From Ruminococcaceae bacterium UBA6353 (GTDB taxonomy: Bacteria > Bacillota > Clostridia > Oscillospirales > Acutalibacteraceae), in NCBI GenBank assembly GCA_002437905.1, contig DJRT01000002.1, positions 166,076 to 230,075 of the forward strand: a DNA stretch of 64,000 nt, given 5' to 3'. Each line of letters opens with the position of its first letter. Position 1 is the first letter of the stretch. This document shows positions 1 through 7,520 of this stretch, in pieces. The translations under genes and the position numbers were made by a program. The notes beneath the pieces were generated by a model, which did not search any database, was not told the DNA's origin, and was given only the letters and a program-made list of their open reading frames with translations.

Positions 1-130
1 GCTGACCGGGCTTAGAACCGTCGCAACAGATCCTGTTTTGGTGCACTTTTTTCACCTTTCCCGCTGTTGCGCTATACTTTTGCTCTGCAAAAGTACACCG
101 CCTCGGCGCGTCGATCGGCGCTACCACCAA

Positions 131-159
131 AAAAGCCGCCCCACACGGGGGCGGCTTTT
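131..159. terminator. Bidirectional hairpin terminator after tRNA-Leu
   Basis: An 8-bp GC stem (135-142 pairing with 148-155) is flanked by A's on the left and T's on the right. It can therefore end the tRNA-Leu transcript on the minus strand, and could also stop transcription arriving on the plus strand. Confidence 0.7.
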
Positions 160-163
160 CTGG

Positions 164-250
164 TGGTGCCGCTGACCGGGCTTGAACCGGTACGGTATTG
201 CTACCGAGGGATTTTAAGTCCCTTGTGTCTGCCAATTCCACCACAGCGGC
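164..250 (-). tRNA. tRNA-Leu (anticodon TAA)
   Basis: On the minus strand the gene starts GCCGCTG at 250 and ends CAGCGGC-A-CCA at 164, giving a perfect 7-bp acceptor stem and an encoded CCA. The T-arm contains GGTTCAA. The anticodon loop reads CTTAAAA, so the anticodon is TAA (leucine). The length of about 87 nt fits a class II tRNA with a long variable arm. A strong promoter lies just upstream at 266-294. Confidence 0.93.
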
Positions 251-265
251 AAATGGAACGCTGCT

Positions 266-294
266 ATCATACCGCATTCATGCTGCTTTGTCAA
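266..294 (-). promoter_or_regulatory. Sigma-70/SigA promoter of tRNA-Leu
   Basis: On the minus strand TTGACA (289-294) is separated by 17 bp from TATGAT (266-271). This is close to consensus and ends about 16 bp before the tRNA 5' end. Confidence 0.8.
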
Positions 295-348
295 GATTTG
301 CTACCCGGTTTACCGCAAAATAGTTGAAAATGTAAGAACAATTGTTAC

Positions 349-377
349 TTGCAATCTCGGCACCCACATGCTACAAT
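349..377 (+). promoter_or_regulatory. Promoter of the sugar isomerase gene
   Basis: TTGCAA (349-354), a 17-bp spacer and TACAAT (372-377) form a good SigA-type promoter. It lies 35 bp before the ATG at 413. Confidence 0.65.
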
Positions 378-412
378 GCACACAGTTACTGATGCAAAAA
401 GGAGGAAATTCC

Positions 413-1189
413 ATGAAAAAAGAACTGAGCATTCAGGTCTACACCGTGCGCGATGCCATGCAGACCGCCGAGCAGACCGCAGATACCTTCCAAAAGCTGG
501 CCGCCTACGGCTATACCGGCATCCAGACTGCCGGCGCCTTCAGCTTCGGCGTGGAAGCCTATGCCAAGGCCGCACAGGATGCCGGCCTGCGGGTGGTCGG
601 CACCCATCTGGGGCTTGATCTTCTGGAGGATACGCAGGAGACCGTGCGCATCCACAAGATCCTCGGCACCACCAATGCCGGCACCGGCGGCATGCCCGGC
701 ATGGGCGATGAAAGCTTCGATTATGCCACGCTGGAGCACCTGATCGAGCGCATGAACCGCATCGCAGAAAATCTCGGCCACTACGGCATGAAGTTCACCT
801 ACCACAACCACTCGCGCGAATTTGCCCGCATCCATGGCCGGGAGACCATCATGGATGTTCTGGTAAAGGAGCTTGACCCGAAGAATGCCTCCTTTGTGCT
901 GGATACCTACTGGGTGCAGCATGCCGGCGGCAATGTGCTGGAATGGATCGAAAAGCTGGCCGGCCGCATTGATATCCTGCATCTGAAGGACAAGGCCGTG
1001 CCGCTGCACAGCAACGACGGGCAGATCACGGAGCTTGGCGCAGGCAACCTCAATTTCAGGGAGATCCTGCGGGTCGCCGACGCCTCCGGCGTGAAAGACT
1101 ACTGCTACGAGCAGGATTACAACTTCCGCGTGGATCCGCTGGAAAGCGCGAAGGAGTCTGCCGCCTATTTCTACAGCCTGTTCGATTGA
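413..1189 (+). CDS. Sugar phosphate isomerase/epimerase, xylose-isomerase-like TIM barrel
   Basis: The 258-residue protein matches the AP-endonuclease-2/IolE-like TIM-barrel family, in which a divalent metal supports isomerisation or epimerisation of sugars or inositol derivatives. The family motif YHNHSREF is at about residues 130-137, the metal-ligand segment VLDTYWVQHAGG at about 167-178 and an acidic YEQD near the C terminus. The ATG at 413 is chosen because AAAGGAGG precedes it; an in-frame start at 368 is unlikely. The gene is monocistronic with its own promoter and a convergent terminator at 1203-1246. The substrate cannot be told from sequence. Confidence 0.85.
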   Translation: MKKELSIQVYTVRDAMQTAEQTADTFQKLAAYGYTGIQTAGAFSFGVEAYAKAAQDAGLRVVGTHLGLDLLEDTQETVRIHKILGTTNAGTGGMPGMGDESFDYATLEHLIERMNRIAENLGHYGMKFTYHNHSREFARIHGRETIMDVLVKELDPKNASFVLDTYWVQHAGGNVLEWIEKLAGRIDILHLKDKAVPLHSNDGQITELGAGNLNFREILRVADASGVKDYCYEQDYNFRVDPLESAKESAAYFYSLFD

Positions 1190-1202
1190 TAAGACCACCA
1201 AA

Positions 1203-1246
1203 AAATCGCCGGCTGCCGTTGATCGTAACGGCAGCCGGCGATTTTG
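1203..1246. terminator. Bidirectional terminator between isomerase and tex
   Basis: A perfect 16-bp stem (1205-1220 with 1227-1242) with a 6-nt loop is flanked by A-run and T-run, so it serves both convergent genes. Confidence 0.85.
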
Positions 1247-1254
1247 CGCTTGTT

Positions 1255-3393
1255 TTACGCCTGCTTCGGCGGCTTCATGGTCAGGCCGATGCGCTTTTTC
1301 TTCACATCCACCGTCAGCACCCAGGTCTTGACGATATCGCCTACCTTCAGCACCTCAGAAGGATGCTTAATGTAGCGGTTGGTAATCTGCGATATATGCA
1401 CAAGGCCATCCTCATGCACGCCGATATCCACAAACGCCCCGAAATCCACCACATTGCGCACCGTACCGGTCAGCTCCATGCCGGGCTTGAGGGACTCAAT
1501 GCCAAGGATATCCGTGCGCAGCAGCGGCTGCGGCAGCTCATCCCGCGGGTCGCGGCCGGGGTGCTGCAGCTCGGCAACAATATCCGCCAGGGTCGGCTCA
1601 CCAACCTCCAGCCTTTCCGCCAGCGCCGGCAAACCGATAGCATCCACCTTCTCCTGTAAAGCAGAAACACTTGCCGGCGTCAGGCCGCAATATTCCAGCA
1701 GCTTCTGGGCCACTGCGTAGCTTTCCGGGTGAACAGCGGTATGATCCAGCAGGTTTTTGCTTTCCGGAACCCGCAGAAAGCCGGCGCACTGCTCAAAGGC
1801 CTTTGGCCCCAGCTTTGGCACCTTTTTCAGCTGTGCGCGGGAGGTAAACGCGCCGTTTTCCTCCCGGTAGGCCACAATACTCCTGGCCACGGCGGTATTG
1901 ATCCCCGCCACCTGCTCCAGCAGCGGCGCCGAGGCGGTGTTCAGGTCCACCCCCACCGCATTCACACAGGATTCGACTACGCCGCCGAGCGCCTCGGAAA
2001 GGTGCGCCTGCGGCAGATCGTGCTGATACTGCCCCACACCGATGGCCTTGGGGTCGATCTTGACCAGCTCCGCCAGCGGATCCTGCAGACGCCGGGCAAT
2101 CGACACCGCCGAGCGCAAATTGACATCGTAATCCGGAAACTCCTGCGCCGCCAGCTTAGAGGCGGAATACACCGAGGCGCCCGCCTCACTGACCACCATA
2201 TAGGCGGCACCACTGTCCCCCATCTCCCGCAGCAAATCGGCCACAAACACCTCGGTCTCATGCGAGGCGGTGCCGTTGCCAATAGCGATGGCCTGCACAT
2301 GATATTGGCGGATAAAGCCGCTGATGATCCGCTTGGCCTCGTCCAGACGCTTAAACTGGGGCACCGGATAGACGATACCGGTATCCAGCACCTTGCCGGT
2401 GCCGTCGATCACGGCGGTCTTACAGCCGTGCTGGTAGCCGGGATCCAGCCCCAGGGTGACCCGCCCCTTCACCGGCGGCTGCATCAGCAGCTGCCGCAGA
2501 TTGACCGAAAACACCCGGATTGCCGCCTCGGAGGCTGCATCGGTCAGGGCGTTGCGGACCTCCCGCTCCAGTGCCGGAAAGATCAGACGATCATAGCTAT
2601 CCTCCGCCGCCAGACGCACCTGCTGTGTGGCTGGGCACTCCGGACGCAGATGCTCCGAGGCAATAATGCGCATCGCGTGTGCCTCATCAAATTCCACCCG
2701 CACCTTGAGGTAGTCCTCACGCTCACCACGGTTGATGGCCAGGATCCGGTGGCCGGGCACCTTATTGAGCGGCTCACGGAAATTGTAATAATTGGAATAG
2801 ACGCTGTCCTCCTCCTTGGCAGCCTTGGAGGTCAGGTAGCCATTTGCCATACACACCACGCGCAGACGCCGGCGCACAGCGGCATCATCCGCAATGCACT
2901 CCGCCATAATGTCCCGCGCACCGGCCAGCGCCTCCTCCACCGTGGGTACCTCATCGGTGAGGTACGCCTGCGCCAGCTGCTCCGGCGCCTCGCCGTGCGG
3001 CTGCTGGGCATACAGCGCCTGTGCCAGCGGCTCCAGCCCACGCTCCCTGGCCACCGTGGCACGGGTGCGGCGCTTCGGCCGGTAGGGGCGGTAGAGATCA
3101 TCCAGCTCGGTCACCGTAGCCGCGGCATCCAGTGTCGCCGCCAGCTCCGGGGTCAATGCCCCCTGTTCTTCGATCACCGCGCGGTATTTTTCGCGCTGGG
3201 TATCCAGGTTGCGCAGATAGGTCAGCCGCTCCGCCAGCTCACGCAGCACCTGGTCATCCAGCGACCCGGTTTGTTCCTTGCGGTAGCGGGCGATAAACGG
3301 AATGGTATTTCCGTCATCCAGCAGCCTGATCACACTCTCCACCTGCGCGGCACGCAGGTGAAATTCATTTGTAAGCGCCTGTTGAATATCCAT
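1255..3393 (-). CDS. tex: Tex-type S1 RNA-binding transcription accessory protein
   Basis: The 712-residue protein has the Tex architecture. There is a helical N-terminal region with the conserved IPFIARYRKE (about residues 31-40), a YqgF/RNase H-like domain beginning LGLDPGYQHG at about 314, helix-hairpin-helix segments at about 490-560, and a C-terminal S1 domain with FGAFVDIGVHEDGLVH. Tex binds nucleic acid and affects transcription; its exact role is not settled. The ATG at 3393 is preceded by AGGAG. An in-frame upstream extension crosses the promoter region and the opposing gene and is rejected. It shares a back-to-back promoter region with the phosphopantetheinyl transferase gene. Confidence 0.93.
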   Translation of the reverse strand: MDIQQALTNEFHLRAAQVESVIRLLDDGNTIPFIARYRKEQTGSLDDQVLRELAERLTYLRNLDTQREKYRAVIEEQGALTPELAATLDAAATVTELDDLYRPYRPKRRTRATVARERGLEPLAQALYAQQPHGEAPEQLAQAYLTDEVPTVEEALAGARDIMAECIADDAAVRRRLRVVCMANGYLTSKAAKEEDSVYSNYYNFREPLNKVPGHRILAINRGEREDYLKVRVEFDEAHAMRIIASEHLRPECPATQQVRLAAEDSYDRLIFPALEREVRNALTDAASEAAIRVFSVNLRQLLMQPPVKGRVTLGLDPGYQHGCKTAVIDGTGKVLDTGIVYPVPQFKRLDEAKRIISGFIRQYHVQAIAIGNGTASHETEVFVADLLREMGDSGAAYMVVSEAGASVYSASKLAAQEFPDYDVNLRSAVSIARRLQDPLAELVKIDPKAIGVGQYQHDLPQAHLSEALGGVVESCVNAVGVDLNTASAPLLEQVAGINTAVARSIVAYREENGAFTSRAQLKKVPKLGPKAFEQCAGFLRVPESKNLLDHTAVHPESYAVAQKLLEYCGLTPASVSALQEKVDAIGLPALAERLEVGEPTLADIVAELQHPGRDPRDELPQPLLRTDILGIESLKPGMELTGTVRNVVDFGAFVDIGVHEDGLVHISQITNRYIKHPSEVLKVGDIVKTWVLTVDVKKKRIGLTMKPPKQA

Positions 3394-3429
3394 TGTCGGC
3401 TCCTTTTTTCGTTTTCGTGTCTGCCTGCT

Positions 3430-3458
3430 ATCATAGCACAAAATGCCCCGATATGCAA
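3430..3458 (-). promoter_or_regulatory. Promoter of tex
   Basis: On the minus strand TTGCAT (3453-3458), 17 bp, then TATGAT (3430-3435). Its -35 box directly abuts the -35 box of the divergent promoter, and together they form the 12-bp palindrome at 3453-3464. Confidence 0.7.
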
Positions 3459-3487
3459 TTGCATTTTCCGGCCGGGTGCGGTACAAT
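3459..3487 (+). promoter_or_regulatory. Promoter of the phosphopantetheinyl transferase gene
   Basis: TTGCAT (3459-3464), a 17-bp spacer and TACAAT (3482-3487) lie 24 bp before the ATG at 3511. It mirrors the tex promoter. Confidence 0.7.
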
Positions 3488-3510
3488 ACAAGAGAAAACG
3501 AGGTGAGCGG

Positions 3511-4137
3511 ATGACCACAGTATACGCCATGAGCTGCCGGCCGCTGCTGCAGCCGGCACTTCTCGCACAGGCACAGCAGCGGCTTTCGGCCGAATGCTGC
3601 ACGCGCATAGCCCGCGCACGCACACCGCTGGCCAAGGCCCAGCACGCCGGAGCATGGCTGCTGGTGACCCACCTGCTGGGGGTTAACGGGCAGCCGCCGG
3701 CGATCACCTACACCGCCCACGGCAAGCCGCTGCTGGCGGACGGCCGTGCCGGCTTTAATCTCAGCCACTCCGGCGAATGGGTCTTCTGCGCCGTATCCGA
3801 CGGCGCCGTCGGTCTGGACGCCCAGCAGACCCGCCCGCTTTCGCCGGGTACGCTGCGGCGCTGCTTTTCCGCGCAGGAACAGACCTGGGCCGCCGCCCAC
3901 AGAGACGGAGCGATCCGCCTGTGGACGCGCAAGGAGGCCTACGGAAAATATACCGGTGAGGGCCTGCGTATGCCGATCGCCGCCGTCCGCGTTCCCCTGT
4001 CCCCGGAAGAAATGGAGAGCCATCCGTTGTTTTGGCAGGAATTCCGCCAGGGAGACATCTGCATCACTCTGTGCGCCGAAAAGTCGGCAGCCGCCTATAC
4101 CGTGCTGCCATCCCTGCCGGCACCCGACCAGCAATAA
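3511..4137 (+). CDS. 4'-phosphopantetheinyl transferase, Sfp type
   Basis: The 208-residue protein moves the phosphopantetheine arm of CoA to a serine of acyl, aryl or peptidyl carrier proteins. Visible family motifs are FNLSHS (82-87), VGLD (100-103, the Mg-binding IGxD motif) and WTRKEAYGKYTGEG (138-151, the WxxKEAxxK motif). The length is typical of Sfp enzymes. GAGGTG precedes the ATG. No polyketide or peptide synthetase is in the window, so the carrier substrate is unknown. Its last codons and terminator are duplicated at 6475-6593. Confidence 0.88.
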   Translation: MTTVYAMSCRPLLQPALLAQAQQRLSAECCTRIARARTPLAKAQHAGAWLLVTHLLGVNGQPPAITYTAHGKPLLADGRAGFNLSHSGEWVFCAVSDGAVGLDAQQTRPLSPGTLRRCFSAQEQTWAAAHRDGAIRLWTRKEAYGKYTGEGLRMPIAAVRVPLSPEEMESHPLFWQEFRQGDICITLCAEKSAAAYTVLPSLPAPDQQ

Positions 4138-4193
4138 ACAGCCGCCCAGCACAGGCAAAGCAAAACCGCCGGTTCAGCCGGCGGTTTTGCTTT
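4075..4193 (+). repeat. Direct repeat copy A: 3' end of the transferase gene plus terminator
   Basis: About 119 bp recurs at 6475-6593 with only a few mismatches, at an offset of exactly 2400 bp. Copy A covers the last ~19 codons of the phosphopantetheinyl transferase, its stop codon and the hairpin at 4156-4194. The AraC regulator and GH20 genes lie between the copies. Confidence 0.9.
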
Positions 4194-4194
4194 G
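4156..4194. terminator. Terminator between transferase and AraC regulator genes
   Basis: A perfect 17-bp stem (4156-4172 with 4178-4194) has a 5-nt loop and A/T-rich ends on both sides, so it can serve the convergent genes. An almost identical hairpin lies at 6556-6594. Confidence 0.8.
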
Positions 4195-4224
4195 CGTTTT
4201 TGGAGGACGGACACTGGGGTGATA

Positions 4225-4974
4225 TCATCTTCCGTAGGACCGGAAGGAACGCGGCGTGCATCCGCACCGCTTTTTCACTACCCGGGAAAAGTACTTCGGA
4301 TCGCAAAAGCCGCTTTCTGCAGCGGCCACCTCAACCGAAACGCCGCCGGAAATCAGGTTGCGCGCATAATCGATCCGCAGATCGGTCAGGTATTCAATGG
4401 GGCTCTTGCAATAATACCGCCGGAAATACGCCCGAAAGGCGGTGGCACCAATTCCGGCCTCCCGGCAGATCCGATCGATCGTCACATCCGGATCGGTAAA
4501 GTGGGCGTTCATGTAGGAGACCGCTTTCATAAAATGCGGCGGAATATCCACCATAGCACTGTTCTCACAGAGCAGACGCAGAATATCGTATAGGCCGGAC
4601 ATGACCGCCGGAAAGTACCCCGGCCGTTTCAGCTGCCACAGGAGATGGGTCTGCATAAACCTTTTATACAGCGCCCCATCATCGGCGACCCGGTACACCT
4701 CCGGCTCCGGATCGTCCTTTGCCGTCAGGAAGTGGAGCACCAGAATCTCTGTGCCATCATACTCGGCCGAATAGGCGATCTTCTGCGGCACATACAGCAC
4801 ATCACCGGTGCCAACGGAATACGCCCCCGCCTGCGTGCGGATGAGGGCTGTGCCCTGTACCCTGAACGCCAAAGCCGCATACTGCCGCGGCGGAATGGTA
4901 AAGCTGCCGCCCGCCCAATGCATGTGTTCCACACCTACGATATCCACGATCGGGTTTGTCCCGCTGCAAAGCAT
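4225..4974 (-). CDS. AraC family transcriptional regulator
   Basis: The 249-residue protein has an N-terminal cupin-like sensor domain (about 1-140) and a C-terminal AraC double helix-turn-helix domain (about 150-249), ending with the family segment CDPKYFSRVVKKRCGCTP. AGGAGG is placed 7 bp before the ATG at 4974. It is divergent from the GH20-type gene at 5111 and is presumably its regulator. The two genes form a module bracketed by the 119-bp repeats. The inducer is probably the sugar released by, or imported with, the glycosidase; this is inferred from context. Confidence 0.9.
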   Translation of the reverse strand: MLCSGTNPIVDIVGVEHMHWAGGSFTIPPRQYAALAFRVQGTALIRTQAGAYSVGTGDVLYVPQKIAYSAEYDGTEILVLHFLTAKDDPEPEVYRVADDGALYKRFMQTHLLWQLKRPGYFPAVMSGLYDILRLLCENSAMVDIPPHFMKAVSYMNAHFTDPDVTIDRICREAGIGATAFRAYFRRYYCKSPIEYLTDLRIDYARNLISGGVSVEVAAAESGFCDPKYFSRVVKKRCGCTPRSFRSYGR

Positions 4975-5110
4975 ATCATCGCCTCCTGCAAATACATAGT
5001 ATCATGCTGTCCGGCAGAAGTCAACCGGTGAAAAGTCCACTATTTTTGTTGATTTATCTGTTCAGAAGAGAAACGCGATATGCTACACTTTTGCCGAGGT
5101 GATACATTGT

Positions 5111-6451
5111 ATGGATACATACTACCATTTTGACGCACGCATTTCGGCCACCGCCTGCCGGCAGATGGATAACACCACCGTAAAAAGGCTGTGGAAAAGC
5201 GTTTGTCTCGGCGACGGAATTTTGTGCATGGAGCCAACCGATGAGTACATTTTCCGCCTCGGCGAAACGGCACCACCCCAGCTGCCCCCGGAGGCTGAAT
5301 ATGCCTTTCGCATCGACGAGGGCGGCATATTCCTGGTTGGCCGGGATTACGGCGGGCTGATGCGCGGCTTTTTCTCCCTGCTGCTGAAGATCGAGTATGA
5401 AAGCACCGGCTTCAAGCTCCGCTGCGGATCGGAGGAGGGGCGCTACCGGGTGAAAAACCGGATGCTACACATCTGTATTTTTCCGGAAAATGACCTGCTT
5501 TTCATCCAAAAGCTCATTCGTTATTCGGCGCTCTGCCAGTACACGCACATCGTGATCGAATTCTGGGGGATGCTTCGGTACGATTGCCTGAAGGAGCTGG
5601 CCTGGCCAAACGCCTTTACCAAAGAGGAGGTCAGCAGCCTAATCCGCGAGTGCCGCGATCTCGGCATAGAGCCGATCCCGATGTTCAACCAGCTCGGCCA
5701 TGCCGCCGCCTCGCGTGCCTGCTACGGCAAAAATGTGCTGCTGGATCAGAACCCGCGCCTGTTTCACCTGCTGACCCCCGACGGCTGGGTATGGAATATC
5801 CAGTCCCGCGAGGCGGAAGCCCTGCTGAAAAGCGTCCGTGCTGAGCTGTATGAGCTTTTTGGCAAGGGCGAATATATGCACATCGGCTGCGACGAGGCCG
5901 ATTACATCACGCACAACCCCGCCCTGCGGCAGCAGCTGCCCGCCTATCTGGCCAGGCTGACCACGGCCGTGGAGAAGGAGGGGCGGCGGCCAATGATGTG
6001 GATGGATATGCTGCTGGAACAGGGCCGGTTTGAAAGCTGCTTCGCCTCCAGCAATGCGGAGGAGGCACCGGCACTGCGTAGGTGCGTTGCAGACTCGACG
6101 GTGTTCGTCGATTGGCAGTATGAGTGCCGCACGGCACCGATCCCCTCTCTTGTTTTTCTGCAGAGCAGCGGGCACGACTGCATCGGTGCGCCGTGGTTCA
6201 ACCCCTCAAACTACGCTGCACATATTGACACCGCAGCGGAAAACGCGCTGTTCGGCATCATGCTGACGACCTGGGATGCGTTGAAGATCCATACGCACAG
6301 CATACTGGACTGTGCGGAAAAATGCGGTGCGCATCTGTTTCCCTGGAACGCCGGCAGCCTTACCAAAGCCGCCACCATGCTCCGCCTTGTCAGCTTTGAG
6401 AAAAACGCCTACCCCGATTGTGGATGGGCAAAAAAGCAGATAGAGGTGTGA
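5111..6451 (+). CDS. GH20-like beta-N-acetylhexosaminidase family protein
   Basis: The 446-residue protein lacks a signal peptide, so it should act in the cytoplasm. An N-terminal alpha/beta domain (about 1-110) precedes a TIM barrel. The motif HIGCDE at 257-262 contains the Asp-Glu pair of GH20 enzymes (family consensus HxGGDE), and FNQLGHA at 192-198 fits an active-site strand. The barrel is somewhat short and the second glycine of HIGGDE is a cysteine, so specificity may differ from classical hexosaminidases. The start at 5111 is used because GAGGTG sits 10 bp upstream; the GTG at 5099 overlaps that site. It diverges from the AraC gene. Confidence 0.82.
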   Translation: MDTYYHFDARISATACRQMDNTTVKRLWKSVCLGDGILCMEPTDEYIFRLGETAPPQLPPEAEYAFRIDEGGIFLVGRDYGGLMRGFFSLLLKIEYESTGFKLRCGSEEGRYRVKNRMLHICIFPENDLLFIQKLIRYSALCQYTHIVIEFWGMLRYDCLKELAWPNAFTKEEVSSLIRECRDLGIEPIPMFNQLGHAAASRACYGKNVLLDQNPRLFHLLTPDGWVWNIQSREAEALLKSVRAELYELFGKGEYMHIGCDEADYITHNPALRQQLPAYLARLTTAVEKEGRRPMMWMDMLLEQGRFESCFASSNAEEAPALRRCVADSTVFVDWQYECRTAPIPSLVFLQSSGHDCIGAPWFNPSNYAAHIDTAAENALFGIMLTTWDALKIHTHSILDCAEKCGAHLFPWNAGSLTKAATMLRLVSFEKNAYPDCGWAKKQIEV

Positions 6452-6474
6452 CGCACTCCCCTCCCCGGGCAACA

Positions 6475-6593
6475 AGCCAAAAGCCGGCAGCCGCCTATAC
6501 CGTGCTGCCATCCCTGCCGGCTCTTGACCAGCAATAAACAGCCGCCCAGCACAGGCAAAGCAAAACCGCCGGTTCAGCCGGCGGTTTTGCTTT
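6475..6593 (+). repeat. Direct repeat copy B: relic of transferase 3' end plus terminator
   Basis: This copy carries the same stop-codon context and hairpin as 4075-4193, but there is no transferase gene in front of it. The reading frame for the last codons is still visible (ending ALDQQ-stop). It marks the right boundary of the AraC/GH20 segment, and its hairpin (6556-6594) probably now ends the GH20 transcript. Confidence 0.9.
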
Positions 6594-6594
6594 T
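6556..6594. terminator. Terminator after the GH20-like gene
   Basis: Duplicate of the 4156-4194 hairpin, with a GC stem followed by TTTTTT on the plus strand. It lies between the convergent GH20-like gene and the AraC pseudogene. Confidence 0.8.
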
Positions 6595-6673
6595 TTGGGG
6601 GGCGGACATCGGACGGAGCTGCACAAGGGGTAAATGCGCATTTCCATTCTTCCCCTCAGAACGAGGCTGCATT

Positions 6674-7371
6674 TCATGCCTTAAAGACTTTGGCATATTG
6701 GGAGGGCGTATAGCCGGTTTCTCTTTTGAAGGTTCGGCTGAAATTGCTGAAATCGGAAAATCCGCATTGCTCAGCGATCCGGCCGATGGGCGTTTTCGTT
6801 CGGATCAATTGATTTTTGGCCTCTGCGATACGGCAGGCCAGCAAAAAATTCATCACAGACATCCCAGTTATCTCCTTGAAACTGTGCGAAAGCAAGGAGG
6901 GACTGGCGCATAAGGCATCAGCAATTTCCCGGACAGTAAAATTGGCCGGATAATTGGCACTGAGGAGGCTTTGCGCTGAGAGCACCATGGAAAATGTGCC
7001 GGCGGTGTAACGGGAATAATCCAATTCCACATGGCGATATATGTAGATCATCAACTGATGGAGAAGCAGATCAATCATGGTTTCATTCATCGCACGGGCG
7101 TTCTGCATTTCGGCGATCAGCTGCCGGAAAATGCTGTTGATATCCTCGAAGTCCGTTCCGACAGCCAGCACATTAGCAAAATTCTTCGGCCTGTTGAAGA
7201 GGATGGAAAAAAGCTTCGGATCGCTGGCGTATTGCATCCGAGGCTCCGGCTGTTCAGGAGGATCGTCGCCTGCCCTTTCGTCACGAACAGCAGCTGATGA
7301 CAATCGTGGTAATGGGGTATATCGCTTATCGCAGTGTCAGAAAACCGGACACTTTGAATTAAGGATTTCAT
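6674..7371 (-). pseudogene. AraC family regulator, broken by internal deletion and frameshift
   Basis: Translation from the ATG at 7371 (GAGGTG upstream) begins a normal AraC cupin domain with PHYHDCHQLLFVTKGQATIL. The frame then breaks near 7250, and the remainder is read in another frame from KLFSILFNRP through to the C-terminal double HTH with GFSDFSNFSRTFKRETGYTP. Compared with intact relatives about 35 residues of the sensor domain appear to be missing between the two parts. The loss is not a multiple of three, so a full protein cannot be made. A short HTH-only product from an internal start remains possible. It is divergent from the redox/sugar cluster and was probably its regulator. 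Confidence 0.78.
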
Positions 7372-7467
7372 AAGCACTCACCTCAGAATAAGTGTACCAT
7401 GTTTTACGAAAAATGCAAGATTTACATAAAAACCTGCAGTATAAATATACCGTTCTCTCCGATTGGC

Positions 7468-7484
7468 CGGTATACTGTATACCG
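7468..7484. promoter_or_regulatory. 17-bp palindrome upstream of the redox cluster
   Basis: CGGTATAC-T-GTATACCG is a perfect inverted repeat lying 37 bp before the reductase ATG, and it contains a possible -10 hexamer TATACT (7471-7476). It looks like an operator; the regulator is unknown. Confidence 0.45.
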
Positions 7485-7520
7485 TAATTCCGTAATTGCT
7501 GCGCTATGGAGGAACAGACG

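Noticed and set aside
1729..3510. Long open frame on the plus strand running opposite tex and into the phosphopantetheinyl transferase gene.
   Set aside because: It is an antisense shadow of the tex gene; the real transferase starts at 3511 with its own promoter and ribosome site, and the upstream part has no family similarity.
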